Origin: MED-G105 sp038522945
Lineage (GTDB): Bacteria; Pseudomonadota; Alphaproteobacteria; Caulobacterales; Parvularculaceae
DNA length: 64,000 nucleotides
Direction: 5' to 3'
Assembly: GCA_038522945.1 (NCBI GenBank)
Contig: JBCBJV010000012.1
Location: 36,423-100,422 of the forward strand
Within the stretch, counting starts at the first letter, position 1, and each line of letters begins with the position of its first letter. The notes below the pieces were generated by a model that searched no databases, was not told where the DNA came from, and saw nothing but the letters and a program-made list of their open reading frames with translations. The translations under genes and the position numbers were made by a program. Shown here one piece after another: positions 51,592 to 60,119 of the stretch.

Positions 51592-53597
51592 TCGCCAGCG
51601 GTTTCCTCAAAGATCGTGTCGATGCGGCCCTGCGCAATCGGGTGATAGCCGGACCGCGCCTGGTCATAGACACCCATGGCCCAGGTGCGCCGGTCGGTTT
51701 CAGCAAGGGCCCGGTAGAGGCGATAGATGAACTTGCCGCGCCCGACATTTACGAGGAACTCGTTCAAGGGTTCGAACGCTGGCTCGTAGCCTGCTTTGAT
51801 CGCCTGCATGTACCAGGCAAAGGCAATCTCCGCATTCGGATTACCGCTGAGGGACATGGCGCTATCCAGTTCACCAAGCTGATCCGGCGTGATCGCTACT
51901 GGCAGCGTATTGATGAAATGCAGCCATTCGTGGGTGGTCCAATAGGTGGTCTCCAGATCTTCTGCGGGCACATTGCCTGAGAACCAGTCTGCCAACTGAT
52001 TGTCGACCGCGGTGAATTTGTCCGAGACCGTCATTTCGATAGTGTCAGGAATGCCCTCCTTGTAGACCCAGGCTTCGATTTCCTCCATCGAAGCGGCGCC
52101 AGGGTGCTCATTCATGAGGTTTTCCTCCAGATACTGAAGAAAATCCTCGGTAATGATGCTCTTGAAGGCAAACTCGTTGAAGTAAGCTTTCAAAAAGGGG
52201 TCGAAGGTCTCACGCCCATATCGCTCTTCCAGAAACTTCAGGAAGAAAGCGCCTTTCAGATAAGCAACAAGTGTAAAGGCTTCGTCCGGGTCCTTCAGGT
52301 CGGCAGGCAGCTTCAATCGGCTTAAGGCCGGGCGCTCTAGTTCTTCGACGGTTCGAATGAGGGATTGCTTGTCGAGGAAGCGCTCCATGGTGGCGCGTTC
52401 TTCACCGAAGACCGCCTCCATGATCCGGTTTTCCACATAGGAGGTGAAGCCCTCATTGAGCCAGGCATCGCGCCACGTTGCATTCGTGACGAGATTGCCG
52501 GACCAGGAGTGCGCCAGCTCATGGGCCACTACATTGGTAAGGCTCTTATCGCCGGCAACGAGCGTCGGCGTCAGGAACGATAGGCGCGGGTTTTCCATGC
52601 CGCCATAGGGGAAGCTTGGTGGCAGGACGATCATGTCGTAGCGGCCCCAGCGATAGGGCCCGTAGAGCGCTTCGGTGACGACTTCCATCTGCGGCGTGTC
52701 TTCGAACTCTTTGGCGGCCGCCCCGACGATATAGCTTTCCGCGTAAACGCCCATGGTCTCGCTGATTGACTGGAACTCCAGATCGCCGACGGCGATCGCA
52801 ATGAGATACGGCGGGATCGGCTGAGGCATGGTGAATGAATAATCGCCATCCTTCTCACCGCTTTCAAGATAGTCCGGATCCTGCGCCGCACTCATCAGAG
52901 CAACGAGGCCTTCTGGTGTTTTGAGGCGCGCTGAATAGGTGATCCGTACCGCCGGGGTGTCCTGGATCGGGGTGATGGACCGCGCATGGATCGCCTGGGC
53001 CTGGCTGTACATGAACGGGAATTCTTTACCCGCGGTGCCTTCCGGAGAGACCCACTGCAGGCCACTGGCATTCGGGCTCGTGGAATACTCAACCAACACG
53101 GCATCAGCGCCGTCGGGGAGGTCGATGGTCAACTTGGCCCCTAAAAGCGGATCGTCGTCCCCGAGAATATATGGCGCTTCTTCCCAGGCCTCAGAAACGC
53201 GCGCTTCGATATTGGTGATGGTGAGGTCATTGGTGTCGAGGATCAGCCGCCGGGCGCCCGGCTCGGGATAGTCCAGATCCATGACCACTATGCCGGAGAG
53301 GGTCTTGGTCTCGAAATCAACTGTAAGGTCCAAGTCCAAATGGCGGACACGGATTTCATCGAAGTTTGTGTAGGAAAACTTGTCGATCCGCTCATTGAGA
53401 ATCTCAGGCGAGACGGTCTGTTCCCGGTTCAAGGTCTCGTCTTCTGCTTCGATAAGGGCGGCGCTGGCGTCATCTTGGGGCTCGCTCGCCGTCTCGCTGC
53501 CACAGGCTGCAAGACAGGCCGCGCCCGTGAGGGCGGCAGCTAAAGAGGTGAACCTCATCCCTGCGAAGGGTGCTTTGGTTCGCGTTCTTGCTTTCAT
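51588..53597 (-). CDS. M1-family metallopeptidase, leukotriene A4 hydrolase-like lipoprotein
   Basis: A 669-aa exported zinc aminopeptidase. The N terminus has a lipobox (AACLAACGSE), so it is probably anchored in the envelope. The gluzincin site is HELAHSWSGNLVT with a Glu 18 residues later in WLNEGFTSYVE; the exopeptidase motif appears as YGGMENPRLSF. The C-terminal helical domain (GNPNAEIAFAWYMQAIKAGY) matches the LTA4-hydrolase branch. Start ATG 53597 is preceded by AAGGAG. It trims N-terminal residues from peptides, substrate unknown. The stop overlaps the dapB start by 4 bp. Confidence 0.93.
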   Translation of the reverse strand: MKARTRTKAPFAGMRFTSLAAALTGAACLAACGSETASEPQDDASAALIEAEDETLNREQTVSPEILNERIDKFSYTNFDEIRVRHLDLDLTVDFETKTLSGIVVMDLDYPEPGARRLILDTNDLTITNIEARVSEAWEEAPYILGDDDPLLGAKLTIDLPDGADAVLVEYSTSPNASGLQWVSPEGTAGKEFPFMYSQAQAIHARSITPIQDTPAVRITYSARLKTPEGLVALMSAAQDPDYLESGEKDGDYSFTMPQPIPPYLIAIAVGDLEFQSISETMGVYAESYIVGAAAKEFEDTPQMEVVTEALYGPYRWGRYDMIVLPPSFPYGGMENPRLSFLTPTLVAGDKSLTNVVAHELAHSWSGNLVTNATWRDAWLNEGFTSYVENRIMEAVFGEERATMERFLDKQSLIRTVEELERPALSRLKLPADLKDPDEAFTLVAYLKGAFFLKFLEERYGRETFDPFLKAYFNEFAFKSIITEDFLQYLEENLMNEHPGAASMEEIEAWVYKEGIPDTIEMTVSDKFTAVDNQLADWFSGNVPAEDLETTYWTTHEWLHFINTLPVAITPDQLGELDSAMSLSGNPNAEIAFAWYMQAIKAGYEPAFEPLNEFLVNVGRGKFIYRLYRALAETDRRTWAMGVYDQARSGYHPIAQGRIDTIFEETAGE

Positions 53598-53778
53598 AGC
53601 GTCAATTCTCCTTGGCGCGTGATCCGCAGCCCTAGAACGGGATGGTAAGCCTGCACCCTATCGGCGCTGGCCGCGTGCGCCAAGTAGGGGCTTTTTCTGA
53701 TAGGGCCGGTTCTAATATGGCTGGCCTTTATACACCCGCTCACTAGGGTGTTCGATAAGTTTTTTGAAAAGAGCCCCG

Positions 53779-54282
53779 ATGGCGGACCAGATCCACATCG
53801 ACATCGCCACCATGGAGGACGCGCCGGTCATTGGCGTTGTGGTAGCGCGTGCCTATGCGGAGCTTTTGTCGCCTTTTTATGAGCCGGCATTATTGACCCC
53901 TGTGTTGGGCCTTATCTCCCATCCCAACGAAAAGCTGATCCGGTCCGGCCGGTTTTATGTGGCACGCGATGGGGCGGGCAAAGTGGTCGGGTGCGGCGGC
54001 TGGAGCCATGGCAGCCCAGGGCGCGGGATCATTGTTCCCGGCACGGCTCATGTCCGTCATTTTGCGGTGGACCCCGGCCAAAGCGGGCGCGGGATCGGTG
54101 GGCGGCTCCTGCGACGCTCCCTTCGTGAGGCAAAATCAGAACGGGCTAGCGTGGTGATGTGTGATGCAACGCTCATGGCCGAGGCGTTCTATGCGGGCCA
54201 CGGGTTCCAGACCGAAGCCTTTATCCGTGTGCCCATGGGCTCAGTTGCATTCCCGTGTGTGCGGATGCGGCTGGCGATTTGA
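53779..54282 (+). CDS. GNAT-family N-acetyltransferase
   Basis: A 167-aa acyltransferase starting MADQIHIDIATMEDAPVIGV. The acetyl-CoA loop is in HFAVDPGQSGRGIGGRLLRRSLREA (R/Q-x-x-G-x-G/A pattern: QSGRGIGG), preceded by GKVVGCGGWSHGSP on beta-4. Substrate unknown. Start ATG 53779 is preferred over a TTG five codons upstream; GAAAAGAG lies before it. It is divergent from the M1 peptidase (about 180 bp) and convergent with dnaJ. Confidence 0.85.
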   Translation: MADQIHIDIATMEDAPVIGVVVARAYAELLSPFYEPALLTPVLGLISHPNEKLIRSGRFYVARDGAGKVVGCGGWSHGSPGRGIIVPGTAHVRHFAVDPGQSGRGIGGRLLRRSLREAKSERASVVMCDATLMAEAFYAGHGFQTEAFIRVPMGSVAFPCVRMRLAI

Positions 54283-54299
54283 GGGACTTGGAGAGCTCG

Positions 54300-55430
54300 T
54301 TACCCCTCTTTCACATTATCCCAGAAGTTTTTCGCGCGTTTGAAAAAGCCCTTTGATTCCGGGCACGCCTCATCGCCGCCGGCGGCGCAAAACTCGCGGA
54401 GCAGGTCTTTCTGCTTGGCGTTGAGACCCACAGGCGTTTCAACGCCGATCTCCACATAGAGATCACCCCGGGTTTTCTGGTTGAGGCGGGTCATGCCTTT
54501 ATTCCGCACCCGGAAACGTTTGCCCGACTGGGTGCCTTCGGGGATCGTAATCTTAACCCGGCCACCATCGATCGTTGGCGTTTCGATCTCGCCGCCAAGT
54601 GCTGCCGTCGTCATCGGTACGGGCGCGGCGCAATAAAGATCGGATCCGTCACGGTCGAAAAGCTCGTGTTCGCCAACTTGGATAAAGATATAGAGATCGC
54701 CTTCAGGGCCGCCGCGCGGGCCGGCATCGCCTTCACCGGCGAGGCGAATGCGCGTGCCGGTTTCAATGCCCGCAGGGATGTCCACGGAGAGTGTACGCTC
54801 ACGTTGTTGACGGCCTGTACCGCCACAATCTGCGCACGGATCATCAATGATTTGCCCTTCGCCGCCGCAGTCAGGGCAGGTGCGGTCCATAGTGAAAAAG
54901 CCTTGTTGGAAACGCACGCGTCCTGTTCCGCGACAGGTGCCGCACGTTACAGGGGTCGCCCCGGGTCTTGCGCCGCCGCCGTCGCAGGTCTCGCAGGTCA
55001 CGGAACTCGGCACGGTGATCGTCGATTTTTTGCCCCGGAACGCATCTTCCATGGAGATATCTAACGCATACTTCAGATCCGCACCGCGCCCTGGTCCCCG
55101 GCCGCGACCGCCACGGGCCCCGCCCATGAACTCGCTGAAGATATCTTCGAAGATATCTGAGAACGCGCCGGCCGTGCCCGCCCCATTGAAGCCGCCCTGG
55201 CCGCCATTCTGGAAGGCCGCATGGCCGAACCGGTCATAAGCGGCGCGCTTCTGGGCGTCTGAGAGGACCTCATAGGCCTCGTTGACTTCCTTGAATTTCT
55301 GTTCCGCGGATGGGTCGTCCTGATTGCGGTCCGGGTGGTACTTCATCGCAGCTTTGCGGAAAGCGGACTTGATCGCCGCTTCGTCGGCACCGCGCTGAAC
55401 GCCTAGGGTATCGTAATAATCTGCAGCCAT
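54300..55430 (-). CDS. dnaJ: chaperone DnaJ
   Basis: Hsp40 co-chaperone of DnaK. The 376-aa protein starts MAADYYDTLGVQRGADEAAI (ATG 55430). J-domain with HPD in KYHPDRNQDD, Gly/Phe-rich segment, four zinc-finger units (CETCDGGG, CGTCRGTG, CPDCGGEG, CADCGGTG) and the C-terminal substrate domain. All landmarks are intact. The usual dnaK-dnaJ order on one strand is kept but is interrupted by an unknown 125-aa gene and a tandem repeat. The C-terminal ends with FFKRAKNFWDNVKEG, typical of alphaproteobacteria. Confidence 0.97.
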   Translation of the reverse strand: MAADYYDTLGVQRGADEAAIKSAFRKAAMKYHPDRNQDDPSAEQKFKEVNEAYEVLSDAQKRAAYDRFGHAAFQNGGQGGFNGAGTAGAFSDIFEDIFSEFMGGARGGRGRGPGRGADLKYALDISMEDAFRGKKSTITVPSSVTCETCDGGGARPGATPVTCGTCRGTGRVRFQQGFFTMDRTCPDCGGEGQIIDDPCADCGGTGRQQRERTLSVDIPAGIETGTRIRLAGEGDAGPRGGPEGDLYIFIQVGEHELFDRDGSDLYCAAPVPMTTAALGGEIETPTIDGGRVKITIPEGTQSGKRFRVRNKGMTRLNQKTRGDLYVEIGVETPVGLNAKQKDLLREFCAAGGDEACPESKGFFKRAKNFWDNVKEG

Positions 55431-55443
55431 TGGTCTCAGATGG

Positions 55444-55821
55444 TCATTGCTTCGTCGCGGTGCAATAGACACCGGCCGCCAGCCGACCGGCTGGCGTGTT
55501 GTTTTTCAAGAACGGCTCGAGGAACCGCAAGAGCCAACCGAACACGCTCGCCAGAAAAAATGCCCGGTTTGACAGCAGCTTAGCGGCGATAATGTCGCGC
55601 TCATATTGGGATGAGGCATAACAAGCTTTAAGGGTCGCAAAGACCGTACTGGGGCCGACACGAAATTGGGACGTCACAGCCTCAAACCTATGCCTTGAAA
55701 GAAATTCATAGAGCCTCACGCCTGCACCGGGCGGTATCTTGGCGATGACCGCTTGCAGCTGCGGGTCGCACCGCCCTGTCAATTCCGGAAAAAACTGAGG
55801 CAGGCCCGGTCGGTACCCCAT
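55444..55821 (-). CDS. hypothetical protein between dnaK and dnaJ
   Basis: A 125-aa protein from ATG 55821 (GAGAGGGG ribosome site), starting MGYRPGLPQFFPELTGRCDP. A longer in-frame extension runs through the tandem repeat region and is probably not translated. The C-terminal half has a hydrophobic segment (AFFLASVFGWLLRFLEPFL) that could be one membrane helix or a hydrophobic helix pair. I do not recognise the family. It starts after a repeat and terminator following dnaK and ends 13 bp before the dnaJ start, so it may share dnaJ transcription. The predicted Gly-Val-Arg-Leu-Tyr-Glu segment is not diagnostic. Confidence 0.6.
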   Translation of the reverse strand: MGYRPGLPQFFPELTGRCDPQLQAVIAKIPPGAGVRLYEFLSRHRFEAVTSQFRVGPSTVFATLKACYASSQYERDIIAAKLLSNRAFFLASVFGWLLRFLEPFLKNNTPAGRLAAGVYCTATKQ

Positions 55822-55857
55822 GATTGCCCCTCTCGATTTTTGTCGCTCGGCCCGAGG

Positions 55858-55920
55858 CCCAGGGATTTCAGTGCCCAGTGAATTCAGTGCCCAGGGGTTT
55901 CTGTTCCAGGGGGTTTTGTC
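55858..55920. repeat. 16-bp tandem repeat, about 3.9 copies
   Basis: Units CCCAGGGATTTCAGTG (55858-55873), CCCAGTGAATTCAGTG (55874-55889), CCCAGGGGTTTCTGTT (55890-55905) and a shortened CCAGGGGGTTTTGTC (55906-55920). The first two differ at two positions. It lies in the noncoding stretch between the dnaK terminator and the unknown gene. Confidence 0.7.
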
Positions 55921-55947
55921 GCCGAATTGCTCTGTGTCCACATGAAG

Positions 55948-55978
55948 AAGGGCCGAACAGTTGCGGTGTTCGGCCCTT
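55948..55978 (-). terminator. stem-loop downstream of dnaK
   Basis: Perfect 12-bp stem AAGGGCCGAACA/TGTTCGGCCCTT with loop GTTGCGG (plus-strand view 55948-55959 and 55967-55978). On the minus strand the 3' side runs into CTTCATG, so the U tract is poor; termination or mRNA-end stabilisation for dnaK is likely. Confidence 0.7.
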
Positions 55979-56003
55979 TCGTCAGCATTGATTAGAATGA
56001 GGC

Positions 56004-57566
56004 TTAGTCTTTTTTGTCGCCGTCGACTTCTTCAAAGTCAGCATCGACGACGCCATCATCGTCTTTTGCCTCGCCGCCAAGGTCGTCGCCAGAAAGCGGA
56101 CCATCCTCGCCTTCTTCTGCAGCGCCCGCTTTGTACATGGCTTCGCCCAATTTCATGGACGCCTGGAGCAGGTTCTGCGCGCCATTGGTGATGTCTTCGG
56201 CAGACGCATCTTCTTTGGCCAGGGTTTCTTTCAGCGAGGTGATCGCATCTTCAATAGCGGTTTTCTCTTCTGAGGAAATCTTGTCGCCGTGCTCAGAAAG
56301 CGCTTTCTCCGTGGAGTGAACGGTTGCTTCGGCGTTGTTGCGGGCTTCGGCCAGTTCGCGGCGGGATTTGTCCGCGTCTGCGTTGGCTTCAGCGTCCTTG
56401 ACCATTTGATCAATGTCGGTGTCGGAAAGACCGCCAGAGGCCTGGATCCGAATTGACTGTTCTTTGTTGGTCGCTTTGTCTTTTGCTGACACATGGACAA
56501 TGCCGTTGGCATCAATGTCGAAGGTCACCTCAACTTGCGGGACACCGCGCGGCGCTGGCGGAATGCCGACAAGGTCAAACTGGCCGAGCATTTTGTTGTC
56601 GGCTGCCATCTCGCGCTCACCCTGGAAGACCCGGATCGTCACGGCAGACTGATTGTCTTCAGCCGTTGAGAAAACCTGGGACTTCTTGGTCGGGATCGTC
56701 GTGTTCCGTTCGATCAATCGCGTGAATACACCGCCGAGGGTTTCAATACCCAGCGACAGGGGCGTGACGTCCAGAAGCAGAACGTCTTTAACGTCCCCTT
56801 GCAGCACACCCGCCTGGATCGCCGCTCCAAGGGCTACAACTTCGTCCGGGTTTACACCTTTATGGGGGTCGCGGCCGAAGAACTGGGTCACCGTTTCCTG
56901 GACCTTCGGCATCCGTGTCATACCACCAACAAGGATCACCTCGTCGATGTCGCCCGCAGAAAGGCCAGCGTCTTTCAGTGCTGCTTTACACGGATCAACC
57001 GTGCGCTTGACAAGATCGTCCACCAGGCTTTCCAGCTTGGCGCGCGAGACCTTCATGTTGAGGTGTTTCGGGCCGGAAGCGTCTGCGGTAATAAACGGCA
57101 GGTTCACTTCATAGGTCGAGGTTGAGGAAAGCTCTTTCTTGGCTTTCTCGGCTTCTTCTTTCAGACGCTGCAGAGCGAGTTTGTCTTTGCGAAGATCAAT
57201 ACCCTGATCTTTTTTGAATTCGTCTGCGAGGTAGTCGACAATGCGCAAGTCAAAGTCTTCACCGCCGAGGAAGGTGTCCCCATTGGTGGACAGCACTTCG
57301 AAAACGCCATCGCCAATTTCCAGGATCGAGATATCGAATGTCCCGCCGCCGAGGTCGTAGACAGCGATCTTCTTGCCGTCTTTTTTCTCAAGGCCATAAG
57401 CGAGCGCCGCTGCAGTTGGCTCGTTGATAATCCGCAGGACTTCAAGACCCGCGATCTTGCCAGCGTCTTTGGTGGCCTGGCGCTGAGCGTCGTTAAAGTA
57501 AGCAGGGACCGTGATAACCGCTTGGGTCACGTCTTCGCCAAGATAGTCCTCAGCGGTTTCTTTCAT
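56004..57566 (-). CDS. dnaK: chaperone DnaK, C-terminal part (frameshifted)
   Basis: 520 codons covering the rest of the ATPase domain from MKETAEDYLGEDVTQAVITV (residue 123 of normal DnaK) to the end EEVDGDKKD. It has the phosphate loop YDLGGGTFDISILEI, GGMTRMPKVQETV, the substrate-binding domain and the helical lid. The upstream part of the gene is in another frame: one A appears to be missing from the A run just before this ATG. If the frame were restored, the protein would be 642 aa, the normal length. ATGA overlap would allow reinitiation and a two-piece DnaK. An assembly or sequencing error is the plain alternative. Confidence 0.9.
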   Translation of the reverse strand: MKETAEDYLGEDVTQAVITVPAYFNDAQRQATKDAGKIAGLEVLRIINEPTAAALAYGLEKKDGKKIAVYDLGGGTFDISILEIGDGVFEVLSTNGDTFLGGEDFDLRIVDYLADEFKKDQGIDLRKDKLALQRLKEEAEKAKKELSSTSTYEVNLPFITADASGPKHLNMKVSRAKLESLVDDLVKRTVDPCKAALKDAGLSAGDIDEVILVGGMTRMPKVQETVTQFFGRDPHKGVNPDEVVALGAAIQAGVLQGDVKDVLLLDVTPLSLGIETLGGVFTRLIERNTTIPTKKSQVFSTAEDNQSAVTIRVFQGEREMAADNKMLGQFDLVGIPPAPRGVPQVEVTFDIDANGIVHVSAKDKATNKEQSIRIQASGGLSDTDIDQMVKDAEANADADKSRRELAEARNNAEATVHSTEKALSEHGDKISSEEKTAIEDAITSLKETLAKEDASAEDITNGAQNLLQASMKLGEAMYKAGAAEEGEDGPLSGDDLGGEAKDDDGVVDADFEEVDGDKKD

Positions 57567-57931
57567 TTTCTGAGGATAAACGCTGAAATCTGGGAGGGGG
57601 CGTATTTCTCGCCGCGGCTGTCTACCCAGGCATCGCCATTTTCTGCTTTGACGATTTCGTAAGGGACCATGCCCTTGTCTTTTGCCACCGTGGGGTCGGA
57701 GAAAGGCCGACCGATCAGGCGCTTAATCGCGAAAAACGTGTTTTCCGGGTTGGTGACCGCCTGGCGCTTTGCCGGCTGGCCGATGAGGCGTTCGCTGTCC
57801 TCTGTAAACGCAACGACCGATGGCGTCGTCCGCGCGCCTTCGGCGTTTTCGATGACCTTAGGCTCTTTGCCTTCCATGACCGCCACACATGAGTTGGTGG
57901 TCCCCAGGTCAATACCGATGACTTTGCCCAT
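57563..57931 (-). CDS. dnaK: chaperone DnaK, N-terminal part (frameshifted)
   Basis: 122 codons from ATG 57931 (GAGGAGAA ribosome site), starting MGKVIGIDLGTTNSCVAVME (phosphate-1 loop) and ending APSQISAFILRK, then a TGA that overlaps the downstream ATG as ATGA. In a normal DnaK the next residues are MKETAEDYLG, which begin the second frame exactly here, so a single A lost from an AGA-AAA-ATG context explains the break. Without repair this fragment is an incomplete ATPase domain. The 229 bp upstream could hold a heat-shock promoter but only weak matches are visible. Confidence 0.9.
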   Translation of the reverse strand: MGKVIGIDLGTTNSCVAVMEGKEPKVIENAEGARTTPSVVAFTEDSERLIGQPAKRQAVTNPENTFFAIKRLIGRPFSDPTVAKDKGMVPYEIVKAENGDAWVDSRGEKYAPSQISAFILRK

Positions 57932-58160
57932 CTTATTCTTCTCCTCTAAGCGAGCCGTCCCTGATGCGGGCCTTTTCTCGAAAGCGCCCAGACCGGGGCG
58001 AAATGTCCCCAAATCGAAAGCCGGGCGGCCCCTTGCTATAGTTACCCTTAATGGGAGGTTATTAACAAAAGCGTGAAGCTTATTCGTTCGCGGCGGGATG
58101 TAGGCAGGGTTAATGGCGGCATCAACCCCTTATGGCCTTTCGCTCAAGAATTTTGAGGGG

Positions 58161-58940
58161 CTAACTCGCTTCTTGGTGGGCGCGCCCTAGGTCTTGTCTG
58201 GCACCCGGCCGCATAACCGACTGCCCATCATCTTCCCGGAGCCGGTCGAGGACCATTATTTTCTGCCAGATTTTGCGCGAAAGCCCCGTGGTCAGGTTTT
58301 CAACGTCACTGGCGGCCGCGGCAACTTCCGCGTCCTTGCAGCTCTGGGCCACCAGCGCGGCAAGCTTGCCGGTCAGCGAGAGCATTTCCGAACAATAATC
58401 CAGATAACGCTCAAGGCGGACGCCGTGGAGCTCTTGTTTTGGCGAGTTGGGTGTTTGGCGCAGGGCAAATTTGGTGCCCGCCTGGGGGCGGTGGGGGTCT
58501 TTGGCCAGCTGGTGCATGTCAACGACATGGGCGATGGACCGCAGCTCGTGAAGGTAGTCGAGCGCCCGGGCCCGCTTCCAGCGTTCTTCCAGGCGACCCA
58601 GCGTAATGACGCCGATGCCCATCAGAACGGCAATATTCATGGCCGGCTCCAGGATCTGAACGAGGCTCGTCGCCTCCCAGTCAAAGCCACCGTAATGAAG
58701 ACCGGTCGCGACCCAGACCATGGCGGCCGCGCCAACGATCCAGACCGAATAAACCCCAACGCGGATCCAGGTTTGGGGCTGGGAAAGCCGGTCGGCTTCC
58801 GCAGCGCATCGCCGGGCGGTCTCGCCAAGTCCCGCACAAACATTGCGCAACCCCGATTGCGGAAAGCGCTCGGCAATCCGGCAGGTCAGTTTGTCGATGG
58901 TCTCGATCACGCAGTCTGCGCGCAAGCTGCGATAGCCCAT
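58161..58940 (-). CDS. hypothetical membrane protein
   Basis: A 259-aa protein with two hydrophobic segments near residues 58-85 (VGVYSVWIVGAAAMVWVATG) and 97-118 (ILEPAMNIAVLMGIGVITLG), flanked by helical cytoplasmic parts. The N terminus has three Cys (DCVIETI, LTCRIAERF, NVCAGLGE). The C-terminal half is amphipathic with a coiled-coil look. No known family recognised. It lies upstream of dnaK on the same strand, with about 230 bp between, and downstream of the DUF6958 gene. Start ATG 58940. Confidence 0.65.
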   Translation of the reverse strand: MGYRSLRADCVIETIDKLTCRIAERFPQSGLRNVCAGLGETARRCAAEADRLSQPQTWIRVGVYSVWIVGAAAMVWVATGLHYGGFDWEATSLVQILEPAMNIAVLMGIGVITLGRLEERWKRARALDYLHELRSIAHVVDMHQLAKDPHRPQAGTKFALRQTPNSPKQELHGVRLERYLDYCSEMLSLTGKLAALVAQSCKDAEVAAAASDVENLTTGLSRKIWQKIMVLDRLREDDGQSVMRPGARQDLGRAHQEAS

Positions 58941-58994
58941 GGGTGGATCCTCCCGGCGGAAGACTACCCGAACAAGTCTTAAGGGGGCCTTGAG

Positions 58995-59300
58995 TTACCG
59001 GGTGAGCCGCAGGCGGTGCTTGCCTTTGCCCTCAACGCGCTCGATGTCGCCGCGGGTTTCCATTTCCAGTTTTACGGTGGTGACGTGCCAGGCGAGGGAC
59101 CCGAGATTGTCCCGGGCCTCGGGCGAGAGTGTCTCGCCCACCTTGTCAGGCAAGTCGGAGAAGTAAGCGGCTTCCTCCGCCCTCAGAATCTCCGTGATTG
59201 CATTAGCGACAGTGTCGTACTTCCATTTCGGAATGTTCGTCGGGGTCTTGGAAGGGTCTGGCGAGCGGCAGGAAACTTTATCCAGGTCTTTATTCGTCAT
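58995..59300 (-). CDS. DUF6958-like small protein
   Basis: A 101-aa protein starting MTNKDLDKVSCRSPDPSKTP and containing IPKWKYDTVANAITEILR, then LGSLAWHVTTVKLEMETRGDIERV and a basic end (GKGKHRLRLTR). The W-x-x-TVKLEMETRG segment resembles the winged-helix-like DUF6958 family; I am moderately sure. Function unknown. It lies between the membrane protein and the TrpF-like gene on the same strand, with 54- and 28-bp gaps, so the three may be cotranscribed. Confidence 0.6.
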   Translation of the reverse strand: MTNKDLDKVSCRSPDPSKTPTNIPKWKYDTVANAITEILRAEEAAYFSDLPDKVGETLSPEARDNLGSLAWHVTTVKLEMETRGDIERVEGKGKHRLRLTR

Positions 59301-59328
59301 GGCTCACATATATCCGTATACGCTTTGT

Positions 59329-59997
59329 TCAGTGGTTCAATGCGTTTGCAAATGACAGCAGCTTGCTGTCGATAAGGTCGTAGTCATTCTCTCTGTTTCG
59401 CAGGCCTGAACAGATATCGACACCATAGGGACGCACCTCCTCAATCGCGATGCGGACGTTTTCAGGATCAAGGCCACCGGCCAGAAAGACCGGAGTTTCA
59501 ATCTCCCGAACCAAGTCGGCACTCACTGACCAATCGTGGGTACCGCCCGTTCCGCCAAGGGTCCGGGTCGCAGCGCTCGGCTTGCCTGAATCAAGCAGCA
59601 GATAGTCCACGTGCGGCGCGGCAATCCTTGCCAGATCGATTGCCGTTCGGTCTTCCACATGGATGACTTGGATCAGGCGAAGTGTGGGGTATGCGGAGCG
59701 AAGTGCGGACCATGACCCTTCTTCTGGCCAATCGACAATCTGGAGCGTGTTCACGGCTGTAACCCGCACATGATCGATAATCGAAGATGTTTGGATTTCG
59801 CTGGTCAGGAGCGTGGTCCAGATGCGGTTTTGGTGCCGCGCATGAACCTGGTCGGCGATTTCCTTGATCTTTTCATCGGGCAGAATGCCGGGTCCGTTCG
59901 GCATATGGCCCACCAGGCCGACCGCTTGCGCGCCCGCTTCGATTGCCATGTCGGCTTCTTCAACAGATTTCATGCAGCAGACTTTGAACGGGATCAT
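59329..59997 (-). CDS. phosphoribosylanthranilate isomerase-like (TrpF family)
   Basis: A 222-aa TIM-barrel protein. FKVCCMKSVEEADMAIEAGA corresponds to the TrpF start (usually K-x-C-G; here Cys replaces Gly), HVDYLLLDSGKPS contains the catalytic Asp, and VFLAGGLDPENVRIAIEEVRPYGVDICSGLRNREND matches the phosphate-binding end. It would isomerise PRA to CdRP in tryptophan synthesis, but trpA/trpB/trpC are not adjacent and the start motif is altered, so a paralogue acting on a related aminoaldose is possible. Start ATG 59997. Confidence 0.75.
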   Translation of the reverse strand: MIPFKVCCMKSVEEADMAIEAGAQAVGLVGHMPNGPGILPDEKIKEIADQVHARHQNRIWTTLLTSEIQTSSIIDHVRVTAVNTLQIVDWPEEGSWSALRSAYPTLRLIQVIHVEDRTAIDLARIAAPHVDYLLLDSGKPSAATRTLGGTGGTHDWSVSADLVREIETPVFLAGGLDPENVRIAIEEVRPYGVDICSGLRNRENDYDLIDSKLLSFANALNH

Positions 59998-60119
59998 GCA
60001 TTCTCCAATGGGCGTGCAATCGGTTTCGGGCGGCCCGGCTTTTGGTCTCAGGTCGTTACCAACGGAGCCGTCCCGAATACAAACTCAGGTATTAAGCCGA
60101 GAGCGTAGATACCCCAGCC

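Noticed and set aside
50948..51730. 260-codon plus-strand frame opposite dapB
   Set aside because: dapB has all catalytic motifs in the other strand; the antisense frame has no recognisable domain and high Arg/Pro/Ser content typical of a shadow frame.
57563..57575. Programmed -1 frameshift site in dnaK
   Set aside because: The bases before the stop (CAGAAAATGA) do not form an X-XXY-YYZ heptamer in the reading frame, and dnaK is not known to use recoding; an indel or sequencing error is simpler.
58194..58982. 262-codon plus-strand frame opposite the membrane protein gene at 58.2-58.9 kb
   Set aside because: The minus-strand product has clear hydrophobic helices and charged flanks; the plus-strand frame has no signal, no domain and lies fully opposite.
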